Origin: Bacteroides salyersiae WAL 10018 = DSM 18765 = JCM 12988
GTDB lineage: Bacteria; Bacteroidota; Bacteroidia; Bacteroidales; Bacteroidaceae
Assembly (NCBI RefSeq): GCF_000381365.1
Contig: NZ_KB905466.1
Location: forward strand, 2,716,821 to 2,780,820
DNA: 64,000 nt
Reading direction: 5' to 3'
The stretch's first letter is position 1, and each line of letters starts with the position of its first letter. Positions 51,359 through 59,756 of the stretch are shown one piece after another. Below the pieces are notes generated by a model, which saw only the letters and a program-made list of their open reading frames with translations, had not been told where the DNA came from and did no database searches. The position numbers and the translations under genes were made by a program.

Positions 51359-54073
51359 TCAGAATCTTACTTTTATTGTATCTTTTCCGATGGTAACAAT
51401 GTATATTCCTCTTTCCCTCAGTTGAAAAATTGTATAGTCTTTATCGTTTTTTACTGTTATTGCATCAATAAGTATGCCTTGTAGGTTGTATAAATGAAGT
51501 GTTTCTCCTTTAATAGCTCCGCTGATATATATTTCATTTTCTACCACAAACACTTTTATATGATTGCTAATCTCTGTATAAATATTGTTGGTAAGAGATT
51601 GGGTTTCATAAACACCCATGTCGACGGCTTTTCCTTGTATTCTGTCCTGGTGTTGTAAATCAAACAGTATGTCTAATGCTTCGTAGTCCGATCCTGTATC
51701 AATACAAGGTGATCCTGGTGCTAACATGTAGATTGCAGTATAAATTGTCTCTATCTCATCATGTGTGCTTCCTTTCCCTATAATACTGGATGGAGATAGA
51801 AATGAGGGATTTTTGCTTCTATTTAGATACATGTGATCTGTATCGTCTCCGTCCATGAATTTTTTGCTGTTACTTTCTACTGCACTGTGTGTAGAGATAA
51901 TAGTTCCTCCTCCGTTTATATCTGTATTCTGGCCGTAGCTATTGTATTTCTTTCCATACATATTGTTGTATAGAATTGAATTTATCAATGTTAAATTGGA
52001 TTTGTTGGTAGCTGTTCCTATGGCTCCTCCTGGCTTTACGGCACTATTGTTTGCAAATGTACAATTGCGAACAGTAGCGGTTGTTCCTGTTCCAATTTGT
52101 ATAGCACCTCCGTTACCGTCTGATGTATTATTTATAAATAATGAATTTTCTATAATGCAATGTCCACTGTTACAATGGATAGCTGCGCCATTTCTCCCAT
52201 TTCGTGTGGCATTGTTTCTAAAAATACAATTTCTCACGAAAGCGCCATTGCTTAGAATCATGGCTCCTCCATTTTCTTCTGGAGGATTGATTGCGTTTTG
52301 TATGATAACACCATCAATAATGCAGGGGATATAAGCATCTCTTCCTCCTGGACGATTGTTGCCGGTTGTACTACGGAATGGAGAAATACGATCTTTACAT
52401 TCGATGACTACTCTGTTTTTATCCCAATTCCGGTCTGTTGACCGTGTTTCGTTTCCCTTGAAACCTCCGAAGATGAAAGTATTATCGAGGTTAATTGGAG
52501 CACTTAAGTTGTATGTTCCAGCTTTTAGCCATATTTCATGATTGGGGATGGAATGTGCCAATGTGATAGCCTGTTCTAAGTTGGATGCGTTCTCCCAAGT
52601 ATTACCAGGGCCTGTACCTTGGGGAGAGACATATATAATTTGATTTACGGACTTATTTTCTCCTTTTTCGATTTCTTCTCTCCAAATTTTTAGTTTTCGG
52701 TTTAAAATTCTGGTTGTTTCTATATTTTTAGTTGATAGATTATTCTTTTCATATGGATCGGTCGATAGATCAAATAGTTCTTGCTCTATTACAGATAATT
52801 GGCACCCATTGTATGTATATCTTTCGATCAATTTATATTTTCCGGATATAATTGAAGCTTCTATGTTACGTGAATTATCCGATTCTTTTACGCAAGGAGG
52901 GTAATACCAGTGAAATTCACGTTCTTCAATCTCTTTATTATTAAAAAGAGGCAATATGGATACACCATCACAAATTTGTTCGGGCATATTGGTGTGAGTC
53001 AGTTCACAAAATGTAGGAAAGAAGTCCATGGAAATAATCCGCTGATCAATTATTTTAGGAGCAGAGTCGGTGCCATATCCATAGAAGATCATAGGTATAC
53101 GATTGCCTCCTTCATACATACTTGTTTTTCCTCCCCTTAAAGGGGTATTAGTGGTTACTCCGGTCGCTCCGCCATTATCGCTTGTAAAGATCACTAAAGT
53201 ATTATTTAAAAGGTCATTGTCGCGTAAACATTGGAGGATTTCGCCCACTCCTGTATCTATGTGTTTCAGCTGAGCGGCCAAATGTGGATTATTGGGTTTT
53301 CCTCGATAATCTGCTGGAAATTTTTTATAAGGATCGTTTTCCGGATTATTCTCCGAAGGCGCACTGATGCCGGATTTAGGCTTGACACGAAAATGATCTA
53401 CGGTTTCGGGAGGCCCCATCAGTCCGTTATGTACAGCATAATGACTTAAATATAAAAAAAATGGTTTCTCTTTATTTCTTTTGATGAACTCTACTGCTTC
53501 GTAGTTCATACGGTCTATCAGAAATTCTTTTTCTTCTGGAAGAATTTTAACGACGGATTCATTGAAATGGTATGGATGGAAATAACTTCCGTTACCTATG
53601 TATCTGTTTTCTGAAATAATCATTTCTTGAAAGCCTCTTTCCGAAGGGAGTATTTGGCTCTTTGCTCCTGATAGTGAATATCCAGTTAAATGCCATTTCC
53701 CGATAATCCCAGTGTGGTAACCGTTGTCGTGTAATGTTTCGGCAATAGTTTTTATATCTGTTCGCATTGGGTCCGAGTTACCACGAAGATAGTCAACAAC
53801 TCCTATTCGATACGGATATTGTCCGGTCATTAAGGCTGCCCGGGTGGGGGAACTCAGAGAAGCGGCTGTTTGAGCATGAGTGAAACGAACACCATCGGCT
53901 GCCATTTGGTCTAATACAGGTGTTTCATTGAATTTATTCCCATAACATCCTAATTCGGCGTACCCTAAATCATCTGCCATGATAAATATAATGTTAGGAC
54001 GCTTTTCTTCCTTTGTTTGTGCTATTGATGAAATCAACAAAAGAGTACTTGTCAAAAGGGTTTGTTTTTTCAT
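51359..54073 (-). CDS. Sulfatase fused to a right-handed beta-helix domain and C-terminal sorting-like tail
   Basis: A 904-residue fusion. Signal peptide to about SSIAQ; S1 sulfatase domain (about 25-470) with MADDLG (Asp34-Asp35), the active-site motif S74-S-P-T-R78, GKWHLTG and FTSDNGGATG. From about 478 a parallel beta-helix follows (YVSPQGTGPGNTWENASNLEQAI, GAIHCNSGHCIIENSLFINNTSDGNGGAIQIG), then an APGSPCIDTGSDY/DMGVYE motif like the choice-of-anchor Q domain, and a last ~75-residue beta tail (GETLHLYNLQGILIDAI...GIYIVTIGKDTIKV) resembling sorting domains. The helix may bind or cut polysaccharide. It diverges from the Asp-box operon and shares its operator-like repeats. Confidence 0.88.
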   Translation of the reverse strand: MKKQTLLTSTLLLISSIAQTKEEKRPNIIFIMADDLGYAELGCYGNKFNETPVLDQMAADGVRFTHAQTAASLSSPTRAALMTGQYPYRIGVVDYLRGNSDPMRTDIKTIAETLHDNGYHTGIIGKWHLTGYSLSGAKSQILPSERGFQEMIISENRYIGNGSYFHPYHFNESVVKILPEEKEFLIDRMNYEAVEFIKRNKEKPFFLYLSHYAVHNGLMGPPETVDHFRVKPKSGISAPSENNPENDPYKKFPADYRGKPNNPHLAAQLKHIDTGVGEILQCLRDNDLLNNTLVIFTSDNGGATGVTTNTPLRGGKTSMYEGGNRIPMIFYGYGTDSAPKIIDQRIISMDFFPTFCELTHTNMPEQICDGVSILPLFNNKEIEEREFHWYYPPCVKESDNSRNIEASIISGKYKLIERYTYNGCQLSVIEQELFDLSTDPYEKNNLSTKNIETTRILNRKLKIWREEIEKGENKSVNQIIYVSPQGTGPGNTWENASNLEQAITLAHSIPNHEIWLKAGTYNLSAPINLDNTFIFGGFKGNETRSTDRNWDKNRVVIECKDRISPFRSTTGNNRPGGRDAYIPCIIDGVIIQNAINPPEENGGAMILSNGAFVRNCIFRNNATRNGRNGAAIHCNSGHCIIENSLFINNTSDGNGGAIQIGTGTTATVRNCTFANNSAVKPGGAIGTATNKSNLTLINSILYNNMYGKKYNSYGQNTDINGGGTIISTHSAVESNSKKFMDGDDTDHMYLNRSKNPSFLSPSSIIGKGSTHDEIETIYTAIYMLAPGSPCIDTGSDYEALDILFDLQHQDRIQGKAVDMGVYETQSLTNNIYTEISNHIKVFVVENEIYISGAIKGETLHLYNLQGILIDAITVKNDKDYTIFQLRERGIYIVTIGKDTIKVRF

Positions 54074-54111
54074 GGTTATTATTAATTAGATTATAAATGT
54101 AATGACTGATG

Positions 54112-54176
54112 CAAAGGTATTCGATCCCTACCTTAATTGATGAGCACTATCGTTTTTGAGTTTAAAATTTTTGTTC
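54112..54176 (-). promoter_or_regulatory. Promoter and putative HTCS operator of the sulfatase/beta-helix gene
   Basis: Minus-strand -7 box TACCTTTG (54112-54119). Half-sites read on the minus strand are AAACGATAGT (54155 down to 54146) and GAACAAAAAT (54176 down to 54167), 21 bp apart; the proximal one starts 36 bp before the -7 box. Confidence 0.5.
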
Positions 54177-54209
54177 AATAGAGTCTGTCTGCTATTATTT
54201 TTTCTCTTT

Positions 54210-54273
54210 GAACGATACTACTTATACTTAAAACATTCGTGAGGGTATCTTTAAATCGGAAGGCTTACTTTTG
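54210..54273 (+). promoter_or_regulatory. Promoter and putative HTCS operator of the Asp-box operon
   Basis: Half-sites GAACGATACT (54210-54219) and AAACATTCGT (54231-54240) are 21 bp apart, and the -7 box TACTTTTG (54266-54273) begins 35 bp after the proximal one. The geometry is identical to that at 34802-34865; the second half-site matches only 6 of 10 bases. Confidence 0.5.
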
Positions 54274-54312
54274 CTTACAAATTATCAATGTGCGAAAATG
54301 ATGATCTGATTT

Positions 54313-55761
54313 ATGAGAAAGGTATTGTTATTCTTTATGTTGTTTTTAATGTGTGGACCACTGTTTGCACAAAATGAAATTACCTGGTTCGGAGATGTCA
54401 TGGAGATACCTGGTCCGGCCAAATATGCCAGAATGGTTTTGATGAAACAAGGACCAAAAGCTGGACAAATTCTACTGACCTATCAGAAATTCACTTATGG
54501 GCGAAAGATTGTTAAGCGATATAGTTCTGATGATGGAGTGACATGGTCGCCGGAAAGTCTATTATTGCAAAAGACGGGAGACTGGACGTATGCTAATTGT
54601 AATATAATAGAGTTGACCGACGGGCGATTGTTGATGACTTATCAAAAGCGAAAAGAGGACGGTTATTATTTTACAGGAAGAGATCGCTATGTATGTGTTA
54701 AATATAGTGTAGATGGTGGTTCTACTTGGAGTAAGGAAGAAGAAGTTTTTCAGGGAGGTAATTGGGAACCGACTCCTATTCAAACACCTTTGGGTATTTA
54801 TATTTTCTTTACTTTACAGGATATATATCCGACTTTTTTGTCGGAAGAGGAGTGTATTCAGGAAAATGAGATTGGAGGAAGGGCAGTGGCTTTTGTCGCT
54901 TCATTTGATAATGGAGCGACATGGACGAATTTCAGTAATGAACGCTATACGGCTAGGATGTTATTGAGAGATTATAACGAGGAGAGGGCCGGTAATAATT
55001 TTTGTGGGAGTGGCGGGGGAATGCCTACTCCGTTTTTGACGGAAGACAATCGTTTAGGGTTTATTGCGGAAAGTATAGAAAGAAAAGTATCTCCATGGAT
55101 TGTCATTGCTCCGGCCGATGATTATACTTTTGAATCTTCTTATTTTGAAGGTAATTGGCAAACTGCTAATTATAATGGGTTGGGAGATAATAATGTATAT
55201 CCATTGTCTACCACTGTTCGTTGGGCATTAACAAGGGAACATACCGGTGGTGCACCGTTTGCTTTGAAATTGTCAAATGGTAAAATAGCATTTAGTTATA
55301 ATAGTGGAAAGAAAATATATTGCTGGGTAGCCGATAAAAATGCAAAAAATCCTGTTAAGCAGGCAATGCCATTTGGGGAACTTAATACTTTTTATTCATC
55401 TATGATTCATTTGAATGACAGTACGATTTTGATTGCGGCCCATGAAACGAGCCCAGGAGAAGAAATGAGGGCTTTATATCTTCGTAAAGGTAGAATAAAG
55501 GATTATGTTACTACTTCTGTTACTCGATTAAAATCTCCTTTTTATCAGGTTACTGTCTCTAACCGAAATATTCATATCCGAGGTCTCTCTGGAAATGAAA
55601 CTGTACAAATATCTCAAGTAGCGGGTTGTGCTGTATTGGTTGTAAAAAAAGTGTTGTCGGAAGAGTATTCTTTTCGAACTCTTTGTCCGGGAGTATATAT
55701 TGTCCGGATTATTAACGGTATTTCCGGAAAAACAGCCTATAAAATAATGGTAAATGACTAA
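54313..55761 (+). CDS. Sialidase-fold (Asp-box) secreted glycosidase-like protein with C-terminal sorting-like domain
   Basis: A 482-residue secreted protein (signal peptide MRKVLLFFMLFLMCGPLFAQ). Three Asp boxes are clear: SSDDGVTWS (71-79), SVDGGSTWS (132-140) and SFDNGATWT (197-205), typical of BNR beta-propellers. Residues ~410-482 form a sorting-like beta tail (GVYIVRIINGISGKTAYKIMV). The sialidase-type YRIP motif is replaced by YARMVL, so sialic acid cleavage is doubtful. Other Asp-box families act on rhamnose, arabinose or uronic acid linkages. First gene of a plus-strand satellite operon with two further genes. Confidence 0.78.
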   Translation: MRKVLLFFMLFLMCGPLFAQNEITWFGDVMEIPGPAKYARMVLMKQGPKAGQILLTYQKFTYGRKIVKRYSSDDGVTWSPESLLLQKTGDWTYANCNIIELTDGRLLMTYQKRKEDGYYFTGRDRYVCVKYSVDGGSTWSKEEEVFQGGNWEPTPIQTPLGIYIFFTLQDIYPTFLSEEECIQENEIGGRAVAFVASFDNGATWTNFSNERYTARMLLRDYNEERAGNNFCGSGGGMPTPFLTEDNRLGFIAESIERKVSPWIVIAPADDYTFESSYFEGNWQTANYNGLGDNNVYPLSTTVRWALTREHTGGAPFALKLSNGKIAFSYNSGKKIYCWVADKNAKNPVKQAMPFGELNTFYSSMIHLNDSTILIAAHETSPGEEMRALYLRKGRIKDYVTTSVTRLKSPFYQVTVSNRNIHIRGLSGNETVQISQVAGCAVLVVKKVLSEEYSFRTLCPGVYIVRIINGISGKTAYKIMVND

Positions 55762-55907
55762 GTTCTGATCACAATATAGGATGTCCGGTTTTTATGAACA
55801 TTTGTGAACGTGTTATGGCTGAAAGTGACGGTCGTATTACAGATGTCTGCATACATTTATATTATAAATTGTTTGATATAAAATTATTAACTCTAAAAAT
55901 TACTATT

Positions 55908-56756
55908 ATGAAAAAAAGATTACTTTCTGCACTTTTATTTGTTAGTTTGAGTTTTTTTACGGTGAATGCACAAGATTATTGGTTAAATGAAGATTTTAGT
56001 TCTCAAGAATGGCAGGATGCCATACGTGCGTGGATTGATGAAACTGGTGTAGGTACATTTCCGGAAGCTACTCCTTCTAATATAGATATTCCTGACGGGA
56101 CGGAAATCAATGGATTTACGTTGAATGGGGCATACATCAGACCCGGAGCGGCAGAATTGGAGCAAACTTGTTCGGATGGTGATACTCATCAGTATGGTTT
56201 GCGTTTACGGAATAAAGGAGATAGTTATATACAGTTACCGCAAATAGATAATGCTAAAAAAATCTCTATTCATGTAAGAAATGGGAATGGTAACAATGAA
56301 AATTGTATTTTGCTTGAAGAATATGATGCTTCTTCATTTACATGGAATTTGCTTGAAACGATTCCTGTTCAGCGCGCTAATGATTATACGAATCAGGACG
56401 AAATATTGGAAGTCAATCTGGATAAAACGACTCCGGTTACACTTCGGCTTTTCAGAGGGGGGAATTTCTTTACTGCTGTCTATAAGATAACCGTTGAGAA
56501 AAATGTAGGAGGCACGTTGGTTCAGTCTACATCTGTAAATGACATTAATATATATGTCGATCATGCAAGGCTATATGTTATGGGGGATATTGACGTAGCA
56601 AAGATTTTATTTTTTGATGTTTGTGGGAAGGTAATCTTTGAGTCTGTTTTGAATGGAAGTACAGTTGATTTACCATCGTCTGTTCAATCGGGTACATACA
56701 TTGTTAAATTGGTATCACCAGAAATCTCTTTAACAAAAAAAGTTTGTATTCAATGA
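55908..56756 (+). CDS. Small secreted beta-sandwich protein with C-terminal sorting-like domain
   Basis: A 282-residue exported protein starting MKKRLLSALLFVSLSFFTVNAQ; the frame extends 38 codons upstream but the signal peptide fixes this start. Residues ~25-200 look like a carbohydrate-binding type beta-sandwich (YWLNEDFSSQEWQDAI, SDGDTHQYGLRLRNKGDSYIQLP). The last ~70 residues (INIYVDHARLYVMG...GTYIVKLVSPEISLTKKVCIQ) are sorting-like. No catalytic motif. It sits between the Asp-box protein and the sulfatase and may be a secreted binding partner; family not recognised. Confidence 0.7.
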   Translation: MKKRLLSALLFVSLSFFTVNAQDYWLNEDFSSQEWQDAIRAWIDETGVGTFPEATPSNIDIPDGTEINGFTLNGAYIRPGAAELEQTCSDGDTHQYGLRLRNKGDSYIQLPQIDNAKKISIHVRNGNGNNENCILLEEYDASSFTWNLLETIPVQRANDYTNQDEILEVNLDKTTPVTLRLFRGGNFFTAVYKITVEKNVGGTLVQSTSVNDINIYVDHARLYVMGDIDVAKILFFDVCGKVIFESVLNGSTVDLPSSVQSGTYIVKLVSPEISLTKKVCIQ

Positions 56757-56837
56757 ATTGAAAAAGTAATGGAGAGATAGTTCTTTTATCAATATTTCTC
56801 TATTTTTACATGAATAAATGGTTTAAATAAAATACTT

Positions 56838-58220
56838 ATGAATAATAAACTGCTAATTAGTGGGGTTTTAGGCTTGGGCACTTGTATGATATATACGCCT
56901 ATACACGCTGGAGAGGCTCAGGCACAGAGTAAACCTAATGTTTTGATAATCTATACGGATGACATGGGGGCAGGTGATGTTTCTTTTCTTAATAATGGAT
57001 GGGTAAAAACACCGAATATTGACAAACTGGCTTCTGGGGGCTTAATTGTAACCAACTACTATTCTTCCTCACCGGTGAGTTCGCCTTCTCGTGTTGGGTT
57101 GACAACAGGACGGTTTCCTACTGAAATGGGGATAAATTGTTATCTGCAAACGCGCAAAGGTAATGCAGCCTGTGAACAATTTGATTATTTGGACGCTTCG
57201 GTTCCTACGATGGCTAAAGTAATGAAAAGTGCGGGCTACACGACTGGACATTTTGGTAAATGGCATATGGGGGGAGGGCGTGATGTAATAGATGCCCCGC
57301 AGATAACCGAATATGGCTTTGATGAATATATTTCTACTTGGGAGAGTCCCAACCCAGATCCTGTTATTACGGATTCGGCGTGGATATGGAGTCGGACTGA
57401 TCAAGTGAAGCGTTGGGATAGAACAGCCTATTTTGTAGATAAAACACTTGATTTTCTGAAAAGGCATAAAGGAGAACCGTGTTTTGTAAATTTATGGCCT
57501 GATGATATGCATACTCCTTGGGTACCAAGTCAGAAAACAATGGACTCGGAAAGGACATCTTGGACTACACCTCCTAATTTTAAAGAAGTATTGACTGAAT
57601 ATGATAAACAGATCGGGCGTTTGATGGAAGGGCTGACTAAACTGGGGTTGGAGAAAAATACAATTGTTATTTTTACCAGTGATAATGGTCCTGCTCCTAG
57701 CTTTCAGCAAATGCGTACTAATTCATTGCTTGGCGTGAAGTGTAGCCTTTATGAAGGTGGAATTCGAATGCCGTTTGCTATCCATTGGCCGGAAAAAATC
57801 AAGGCTGGTGGAATAAATGATTCTAGTATTGTTTGTGCAGTTGACCTTTTACCCTCTTTATGTGCGTTGACAGGTGCTAAATTACCATTAGATATGGAGC
57901 TGAGTGGAGAAGATATGAGTAGAGCCTTATTGGGTGAACCTCAAATACGTAAAAAAGATTTAATGTGGGACTTTGGTAGAAATAAAGCCTTCAATTATCC
58001 GCGTGGTAAAAATGCCAAACAGAAAAGTCCGCATTTGGCAATCAGGCGCGGTAGTATGAAACTTTTGGTGGATTCATGGGATGAGAATTTTGAGTTATAT
58101 GATCTTGTAGCTGATCCGAAGGAAACTACAAATATTGCCGAACAGAACCCTGATCTTGTAAAGGAATTGCATATAGAACTGATGGAGTGGTGGGCAAAAA
58201 GAAAAATACCTGCTAAATGA
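56838..58220 (+). CDS. Type I (S1) sulfatase, serine type
   Basis: A 460-residue sulfatase with a signal peptide (ending near AQAQ). Metal-binding YTDDMGAGD (Asp41, Asp42), active-site motif S81-S-P-S-R85, GKWHMGG, FTSDNGPAP and a C-terminal FELYDLVADPKETTN subdomain. It is the best-conserved of the four sulfatases here (S-x-P-S-R). It lies 81 bp after the small secreted protein. An IS256-type element begins about 55 bp after its stop. Confidence 0.93.
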   Translation: MNNKLLISGVLGLGTCMIYTPIHAGEAQAQSKPNVLIIYTDDMGAGDVSFLNNGWVKTPNIDKLASGGLIVTNYYSSSPVSSPSRVGLTTGRFPTEMGINCYLQTRKGNAACEQFDYLDASVPTMAKVMKSAGYTTGHFGKWHMGGGRDVIDAPQITEYGFDEYISTWESPNPDPVITDSAWIWSRTDQVKRWDRTAYFVDKTLDFLKRHKGEPCFVNLWPDDMHTPWVPSQKTMDSERTSWTTPPNFKEVLTEYDKQIGRLMEGLTKLGLEKNTIVIFTSDNGPAPSFQQMRTNSLLGVKCSLYEGGIRMPFAIHWPEKIKAGGINDSSIVCAVDLLPSLCALTGAKLPLDMELSGEDMSRALLGEPQIRKKDLMWDFGRNKAFNYPRGKNAKQKSPHLAIRRGSMKLLVDSWDENFELYDLVADPKETTNIAEQNPDLVKELHIELMEWWAKRKIPAK

Positions 58221-58275
58221 AAAACTGTAGATTTATTTGAAGACTTGTATTTTTATTATGTAGGCAGTATCCATA

Positions 58276-59616
58276 ATTTTGTGTAAATAGAAACGGGATT
58301 CAGTTATAAGTTCTCTTATATCTGAATTCTGTTTTCAAAAATAAGCATAAATTGATTCATAATCAATCCCCAGTTAGTAATCGGCATTGTCCATTTCTTC
58401 TCAATCTCCATCAGAGAAAGGTATACCATTTTCTTCACAGCATCATCCGAAGGGAATGAAAGTTTTGATTTAGTGTACTTTCTGATTTTTCCATTCAGAT
58501 TTTCTATGAGGTTTGTTGTGTAGATTATTTTCCTGATTTCCAATGGGAACTGGAAGAAAACAGTCAGGTCATCCCAGTTATTCCTCCATGAGAGGATGGC
58601 ATAAGGGTACTTCCCTCCCCATTTCTTTTCCAAATTATCCAGTTCCACGGCAGCAGCCTCCTTGTTGGGCGCGTTATAGATGTTCTTCATATCGGCTGTA
58701 AACTCTTTCTTGTCCTTGTAAACGACATATTTGCAGGAGTTCCTAATCTGATGTACGACACATATTTGCGTGGAAGATTGAGGAAATACGGCACGTATGG
58801 TGTCGGTAAATCCGTTCAGGTTGTCAGTGCAGGTAATCAGTATGTCCTGCACTCCGCGGGCCTTCAAATCTGTCAGGACACCCATCCAGAATGAAGAACT
58901 TTCTGATTTTCCAACCCACATGCCAAGGACTTCCTTCAAGCCGTTCTGTTTCAGACCGATACAGAGATAGACAGTCTTGTTGATGATTTTGCCGTTGTCA
59001 CGAACCTTGAAGACAATACCGTCCATCCAAACGATAAGATAGACCGGGTCCAAAGGGCGGTTCTGCCATTCCTGAGCAGCTTGATTGACTTTGTTCGTGA
59101 TGATGGAAATGGCTGATGTGGACAGTTCTATCTCATAGATTTCACGCATCTCCTCTTCTATGTCGGACACGCTCATTCCTTTGGCATATAGGGAGATAAC
59201 AAGTTTTTCTATGGAAAGCCCACGACTCTCGTGTTTGGGAACAACTATGGGCTCGAATTCACCGTTACGGTCACGGGGAATAGGTATGACCGCTTCACCG
59301 TGTTCGGTTTGGATTTTCTTGGGGTAGCTGCCGTTACGGGAATTGCCGCTGTTATGACCGGAAACCGAATTCTTCTCATAACCCAGATGGGCATCCATCT
59401 CACCTTCAAGCATTTTCTCCAATACCTGCGCGTGTAACTGCTTCAGAAACTTGCTGACATCAGCTTCTGTTTTGAACTGGCTAAGGAACTCCTTACTTAA
59501 TACCTCATCAGGCACTACATGATTCTTCTCTTTCATAATTTTCTTCATTTTGCAAAGCTATTAAATAAAAAATACGGAACCCATACTGAAGCCCGTATTT
59601 TACATTTACACAAAAT
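58276..59616. mobile_element. IS256-family insertion sequence
   Basis: About 1.34 kb. Terminal inverted repeats share ATTTTGTGTAAAT (58276-58288, complement at 59604-59616), with further similarity inward (CGGGATTCAGT against CGGGCTTCAGT). The transposase fills the element on the minus strand. No 8-9 bp target duplication is recognisable at these ends, so the exact boundaries are approximate. Confidence 0.8.
58316..59548 (-). CDS. IS256-family transposase
   Basis: A 410-residue, apparently intact mutator-type DDE transposase. Putative catalytic residues lie in [11 protein letters not shown] (Asp), [10 protein letters not shown] (Asp) and [13 protein letters not shown] (Glu). The signature [10 protein letters not shown] of the family is also present. 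It catalyses cut-and-paste or circle-forming transposition. The reading frame shows no frameshift or stop. Confidence 0.92.
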   Translation of the reverse strand: MKKIMKEKNHVVPDEVLSKEFLSQFKTEADVSKFLKQLHAQVLEKMLEGEMDAHLGYEKNSVSGHNSGNSRNGSYPKKIQTEHGEAVIPIPRDRNGEFEPIVVPKHESRGLSIEKLVISLYAKGMSVSDIEEEMREIYEIELSTSAISIITNKVNQAAQEWQNRPLDPVYLIVWMDGIVFKVRDNGKIINKTVYLCIGLKQNGLKEVLGMWVGKSESSSFWMGVLTDLKARGVQDILITCTDNLNGFTDTIRAVFPQSSTQICVVHQIRNSCKYVVYKDKKEFTADMKNIYNAPNKEAAAVELDNLEKKWGGKYPYAILSWRNNWDDLTVFFQFPLEIRKIIYTTNLIENLNGKIRKYTKSKLSFPSDDAVKKMVYLSLMEIEKKWTMPITNWGLIMNQFMLIFENRIQI

Positions 59617-59695
59617 ATTTTATAGTGCCATTATGTATGTTTTCGGGTATATCTATAAGAAAATGTAAACGGAATAATTCTGATGTTTATATAAC

Positions 59696-59739
59696 ACAAA
59701 CGAAAGGGATGACCGACAGCGACCATCCCTTTCGTTTGT
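59696..59739 (-). terminator. Terminator of the korAB operon
   Basis: Perfect 16-bp stem (ACAAACGAAAGGGATG at 59696-59711, complement at 59724-59739) 18 bp after the korB stop on the minus strand. Confidence 0.9.
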
Positions 59740-59756
59740 ATATGTATTTAATAGGA

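Noticed and set aside
55794..55907. 38-codon upstream extension of the small secreted protein
   Set aside because: The extension is not signal-peptide-like, while the ATG at 55908 begins a standard signal peptide.
58264..59630. Target-site duplication of the IS256 element
   Set aside because: The sequences beside the end repeats do not match over 8-9 bp, so none is claimed.
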